Part shown: in pieces, positions 60,371 through 64,000 of the stretch
Position numbering within the stretch: the stretch's first letter is position 1
How the letters are laid out: each line of letters starts with the position of its first letter
Assembly: GCF_030272615.1 (NCBI RefSeq)
Contig: NC_081414.1
Coordinates: forward strand, 523,264,137-523,328,136
Length of the DNA stretch: 64,000 nt
Source of the DNA: Cryptomeria japonica
Taxonomy: Eukaryota > Streptophyta > Pinopsida > Cupressales > Cupressaceae
Reading direction: 5' to 3'
Program-made: the position numbers and the translations under genes
The notes under the pieces: model-generated
Seen by the model: the letters and a program-made list of their open reading frames with translations, nothing else
Databases searched by the model: none
What the model was told of the DNA's origin: nothing

Positions 60371-61850
60371 TGTAGATAGGAATCTGGAAATCATCAAAGC
60401 AAATATAAACATTAGCCGAGCTCAATCACGAAAACTAAATTGCAAAGATAAATCCTAATTACATTCAATAGAGATACATGAAAAACAAGACATTCAATTC
60501 AAATGCAAACCATCACAAATGTGAAATGTCTCCTCAATAATTCTCCATTGTCCTTCTTTCTCCTTCAAATGGCTTTGTTTTGTGGATCTCACCTACAAGT
60601 GCATAAGCATAATATGAAAGCAAGATTGACAAGACAAGATGACAGCGTAAGGATACAAGAAGCGTGATTGATCTGGCCAGGGATCAGGGACCTTGATTGA
60701 AGAATTTCATCCAATTTATAGACAAATTGGAGAAAAGATTAGATTAGCATGAAAGTGATTCGAATGGAAATTCAAATCAAGAATAGAAAAATTATGACAT
60801 GTGTATGACAAATTGCTATGCAAGGATTTATGACGATTTATGACAATTTATGACAAATTGCTATGCAAGGATTTATGACAAGATTTTGAAATAGAAATAG
60901 ACATTTAGGAATTTAGAAAATTAAGTTGGAAATAATGACTTGGAAATTAGGAAATTGATGAAAATTAGGTAAATTAATTAATAATTTCTCATTCATTAAT
61001 TAATTTACAAAAATAGGAGGAATTAATTAGCCAATTAAATAAACATTTAATTGTGACAAGAAGACTTAGGATAAATAAATAAATCATTTATCCTAAAGAG
61101 AAAATGGAGAGAAAATGACAAACAAGGTTGAATGAATAAATCATGAAACCCTAGAAGATAAATTAGAAATGCAAGGACGACAATTAGGTCTTGATGTAAA
61201 ATTGATTTGATGTCAATTCGATCATGATTTTGAATTGATAAATGATTTGATTGATAAATGCGCCAATTGACGAGGAACAATGACTAATTGATCCAAATTG
61301 ACATGATTAAGAAGGATGACGATCGATGTCAAATCGATCGCAAAATGACAAAAATGACAACAATCGATGACAAAATAGATTGCAAAATGACAAGATTGAA
61401 AATGACCATGATTGATGACAAATTGATCACAAGATGACAAGATTGAAAATGACAACGATCGATGACAAATCGATCGCATGATGATAAGATTGAAAATGAC
61501 AACGATTGATGACAAATCGATTGCAAATCGACAAGATTGATAATAGGACAAAACCCTAATTAGGTCATCGATTAGGATTGACGATGTCCAAAATATGACA
61601 AGTGAGCATGCACATTGATGCAACAGGATAAGATTGATCAAAATCATGACTGAAGATTGTTGTCGACAAGACCAAATTCGAAAGCGATAAAAATGAGGAA
61701 TGCAGAAGAAGGACTCTATGTTTGCAAATGATAAAGACCAAGTGTGTGACATAGGAGAAATGTTAATGTGACGCAAAAAATCTAAAATAAGGCAATGCAC
61801 AAATATTAAAGTATGACTCCGCAAGCGTTGACCATTTTTAGACGTCTACA
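60371..61850 (-). repeat. Element I 3' LTR
   Basis: A 1,480-bp segment, TGTAGATAGG to TCTACA on the plus strand, breaking copia H on the left and next to the tract on the right. The partner LTR is outside the window. It includes the tandem repeat at 61310-61560. Confidence 0.7.
61310..61560. repeat. Tandem repeat in the element I LTR
   Basis: About four units of roughly 60 bp containing ATGACAAGATTGAAAATGAC and GACAAATCGATCGCA, partly diverged. Confidence 0.85.
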
Positions 61851-61866
61851 TTTTTCCCCTCTTTGG

Positions 61867-62393
61867 GACAATGTGAGTTTAAGCGTTGTTTCAAAGAACA
61901 ATAATGAAAATTCCCCAGACACTGATAATGACATATGCATGCCCCCTCGAGGAATTGGCCAGAAACGTCGAGGAAAGAGGTCAATTGATCGATAATAATG
62001 AGAGAAAATGATAGGATCGAACAGACTGACAATCGGAGACCGGATGCACGAAGGACAAGCAATTGAAGGTACAAAAGACTGCGACCAGCATAAGATGGAG
62101 AGGGTGCACGTCCATCTATGCACTGACAAAGATCTATAAATGAGACAAAGAGAGTGAAAAGTGCTCATTTGCACTAGCTAAAGAGGAGGATTTGTTGCTC
62201 TGGAAAAGGACACTTGCAGAGAGATGGCGAACATTCCAATGGCAGATCACCTCAGGGAATGTGTACACACCTATAGATGACTAGATGATGCAGCAGCAAC
62301 GGTATGTATCTCAAAAACCCATATTGTCAATTTTATGAATTTGACTTGCTTGCAGGACATTGCGGGGCCCACAGGGAATGCAGAAACTAACTT
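61867..62393. other. Element I subterminal non-coding region
   Basis: Between the polypurine tract and the motif array. No coding frame or further repeat is recognised. Confidence 0.5.
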
Positions 62394-62515
62394 CTGCGCT
62401 TGTGTGAGTGCATCCTATGCTTGTGTAGGGTCTTCTATGCTTGTGTAGGTTACACAGGCGTAGTTTGTTGCTACACAGGCGTAGGACTTAGCACACAGGC
62501 GTAGTTGTGCTCTAG
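62394..62515. repeat. Element I subterminal motif array, palindromic
   Basis: Three units like CTATGCTTGTGTAGG are followed by three units like TACACAGGCGTAG, their near reverse complement, all spaced about 20-21 bp. It lies about 180 bp upstream of the PMD frame, the same relative place as the D 3' array. Confidence 0.75.
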
Positions 62516-62698
62516 CAACCCTAATTTGGTCAAAAATGGCATGCGAATGATCCCAAAAAGGGGGATAAGAATAGGATAGGTCAAAATAGATTAGAAACAC
62601 CCTGATTTGGACATGAAACAAGGAAATGCAGCCCGTAGGAGCAAACCCCAAAACTGACAAAATGTGCCCCAATTTTGATGCAGAGTCGATAGTATCCG

Positions 62699-64000
62699 TT
62701 GATCACGCGGGAGAACCGACCTGACTACTTCATGTTACAACATAGACTCAGGAGCATGGACAGAGGTACATTAGCAAGACTTGGAATATACTATATCACA
62801 TTCATGCCCAAGATTAGGGCAAACACAGGACTACTCACCGCATTGGTAGAGCGATGGCACTCGGAGACTTCCTCATTCCATCTGTCGACTGGAGAGGCAA
62901 CTATGACACTAGAGGATGTATGTCATATCCTCTACATTCCAATTCATGGGGAGATGATAGAGTATGACCTAGTGATAGGGAGAGATGCGTTGTGTAGATT
63001 ATTTGAGTGCGACGTAGATGATCTGGATATCATAGAGAGGGAGATTGGCTAGGAGACCATGGCATCAAAGTATGATCGGCGATATGTGGTGATAGCTGTG
63101 GTGATAGCATGCCTATTAGCAGGAGACAGATGAGGACATGGATTCCCTATTGGATGGGGAAGAGTGCTGGAGTGGATGGCGACAGAGGGGATGGTGTATG
63201 CATGGGGACCATGTGTGCTGGCTATGCTATATTTTCAGCTGCATCAGATAGCATATCAGGGAGTTCAGACTTTGAGTTGTGGAGTCACACTGCTATAGGT
63301 ATGGGCATTTGAGCACATAGCCATATGTCGACCAATTGTAGGGAGACGGGTATTACCCCACCGACCATATGTGTACTGCTATGGGGGAGCACTAAGACAG
63401 GGTCCTTTTGGATACATATTGTATTGGCGAAATGAGCTAGACAGATTGAGAGAGTTCACATGGAGGCCATATCTTGATTGCCCTAGATGGTCAGATGATA
63501 GTGATGAGCTACCTTATTACAGATAGGAGAGGTACTTGATTGGGTGACTAGTGAATCACCAGAGAGTGATTGAGATGTACCTACCAAAGAGTGTCAGATG
63601 ACAGTTTGGAGAGAGGCAGGATGTACCTAGTGGGACTGCACACTTTGCCTGATCTCACAGAGAGACGAGTCAGTGGGGGAGGATGATTCAGCCACACATA
63701 GCATATGCGGACTTCACACAGCTATAGCGGAGACAGTGGGACTGGAGATCAGATGTGGTGGACACCAGGACAACAAAGGAGTATGAGAGATGGTTTGCAC
63801 GATGACGACCAGTGCCATTGACAGATCCTGACATTCCAGTACCTAGGAGACAGGAGGACTTCCCACTCGCTAGAGAGGAGGAGGGAGATGATGAGGATGA
63901 GGAGGATGAGGGCGGGGATGAGGATGAGGGGGACAATGAGGATAGAGATGATGAGGGGGATGACGATTATGAGCCAGATTCAGCCGATCAGGAGTCATTG
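62699..64000 (+). pseudogene. Plant mobile domain (PMD) gene in element I, runs off the window
   Basis: A single plus-strand frame to the window end with about nine stops, mostly TAG and TGA (for example 63050-63052). The true start is unclear: a stop lies just upstream of 62699 and the first ATG is near 62732. The PMD pattern is clear: LLTALVERWHSETSSFHL, EATMTLEDVCHILYIPIHGE, then YAWGPCVLAMLYFQLHQ, PYVYCYGGAL and WRPYLDCPRW. The end is very acidic (Asp/Glu repeats). It is homologous to the antisense gene of element D along its length, and is antisense to element I if that element is read from its LTR and tract. Confidence 0.8.

Larger units (their letters stand above)
60371..64000 (-). mobile_element. 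Element I: probable Tat-type gypsy element, 3' end only
   Basis: Read on the minus strand, the 3' LTR is 60371-61850, preceded by a polypurine tract (complement TTTTTCCCCTCTTTGG, 61851-61866). The LTR's minus-strand start, TGTAGACGTCTAAAAATGG, resembles the start of the D LTR. Next inside are a motif array and an antisense PMD gene, in the same order as in element D. Pol is not reached, so the Tat assignment is by analogy. Confidence 0.65.

Noticed and set aside
62699-64000. PMD frame as a functional host MAIN/MAIL-type gene
   Set aside because: It has several in-frame stops, sits directly inside an LTR and polypurine tract, and matches the antisense gene of element D in layout.

Overview
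The window looks like the repeat-packed DNA of a large seed-plant nuclear genome, possibly a gymnosperm, though the species cannot be fixed from sequence alone. Every coding stretch I can recognise belongs to an LTR retrotransposon. I see no host gene, tRNA, rRNA, CRISPR array or bacterial feature. About ten elements are stacked inside one another, and most boundaries show TG...CA LTR ends, primer-binding sites, polypurine tracts and 5-bp target duplications.

Layout from left to right. Element A (1-6315, +) is a very young Ty1/copia element with only two premature stops. It sits in the reverse transcriptase region of element B (6316-12083, -), a Ty3/gypsy element with a 3.5-kb LTR. B sits in copia element C (-), which is cut into three visible pieces (12084-12315, 36338-38445 and 53742-54676). 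C is split by element D (12316-36332, +), a giant Ty3/gypsy Tat-type element of about 17 kb, which itself contains copia F (15365-22057, -). The 5' LTR of C is split by element E (38446-53736, -), a Ty3/gypsy chromovirus. E contains element G (43902-51421, +), a pol-less, gag-only copia derivative. An older unclassified LTR-like stretch J (54677-57450) carries copia H (57451-60370, +). H is cut by element I (60371 to the window end, -), of which the 3' LTR, tract, subterminal repeats and an antisense gene are visible.

The least ordinary part is shared by D and I. Each carries, antisense to its expected direction of transcription and just inside the 3' LTR, a decayed gene for a plant-mobile-domain (PMD) protein. 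A short array of roughly 21-bp-period motifs lies upstream of that gene. In D the same motif is also arrayed, in inverted orientation, just inside the 5' LTR. A protein gene combined with inverted subterminal motif arrays recalls DNA transposons, or anti-silencing systems, more than a standard retroelement.

A second pattern runs across the five copia families. Each has a hairpin with a C-rich loop 13-22 nt before the 3' end of its LTR. The stem sequence differs between families but still pairs, which suggests a selected RNA structure next to the primer-binding site.

Apart from A, the elements are heavily mutated. Most of the stops I could compare with a sister element are one C-to-T or G-to-A change from a sense codon, as expected for deamination of methylated, silenced DNA.
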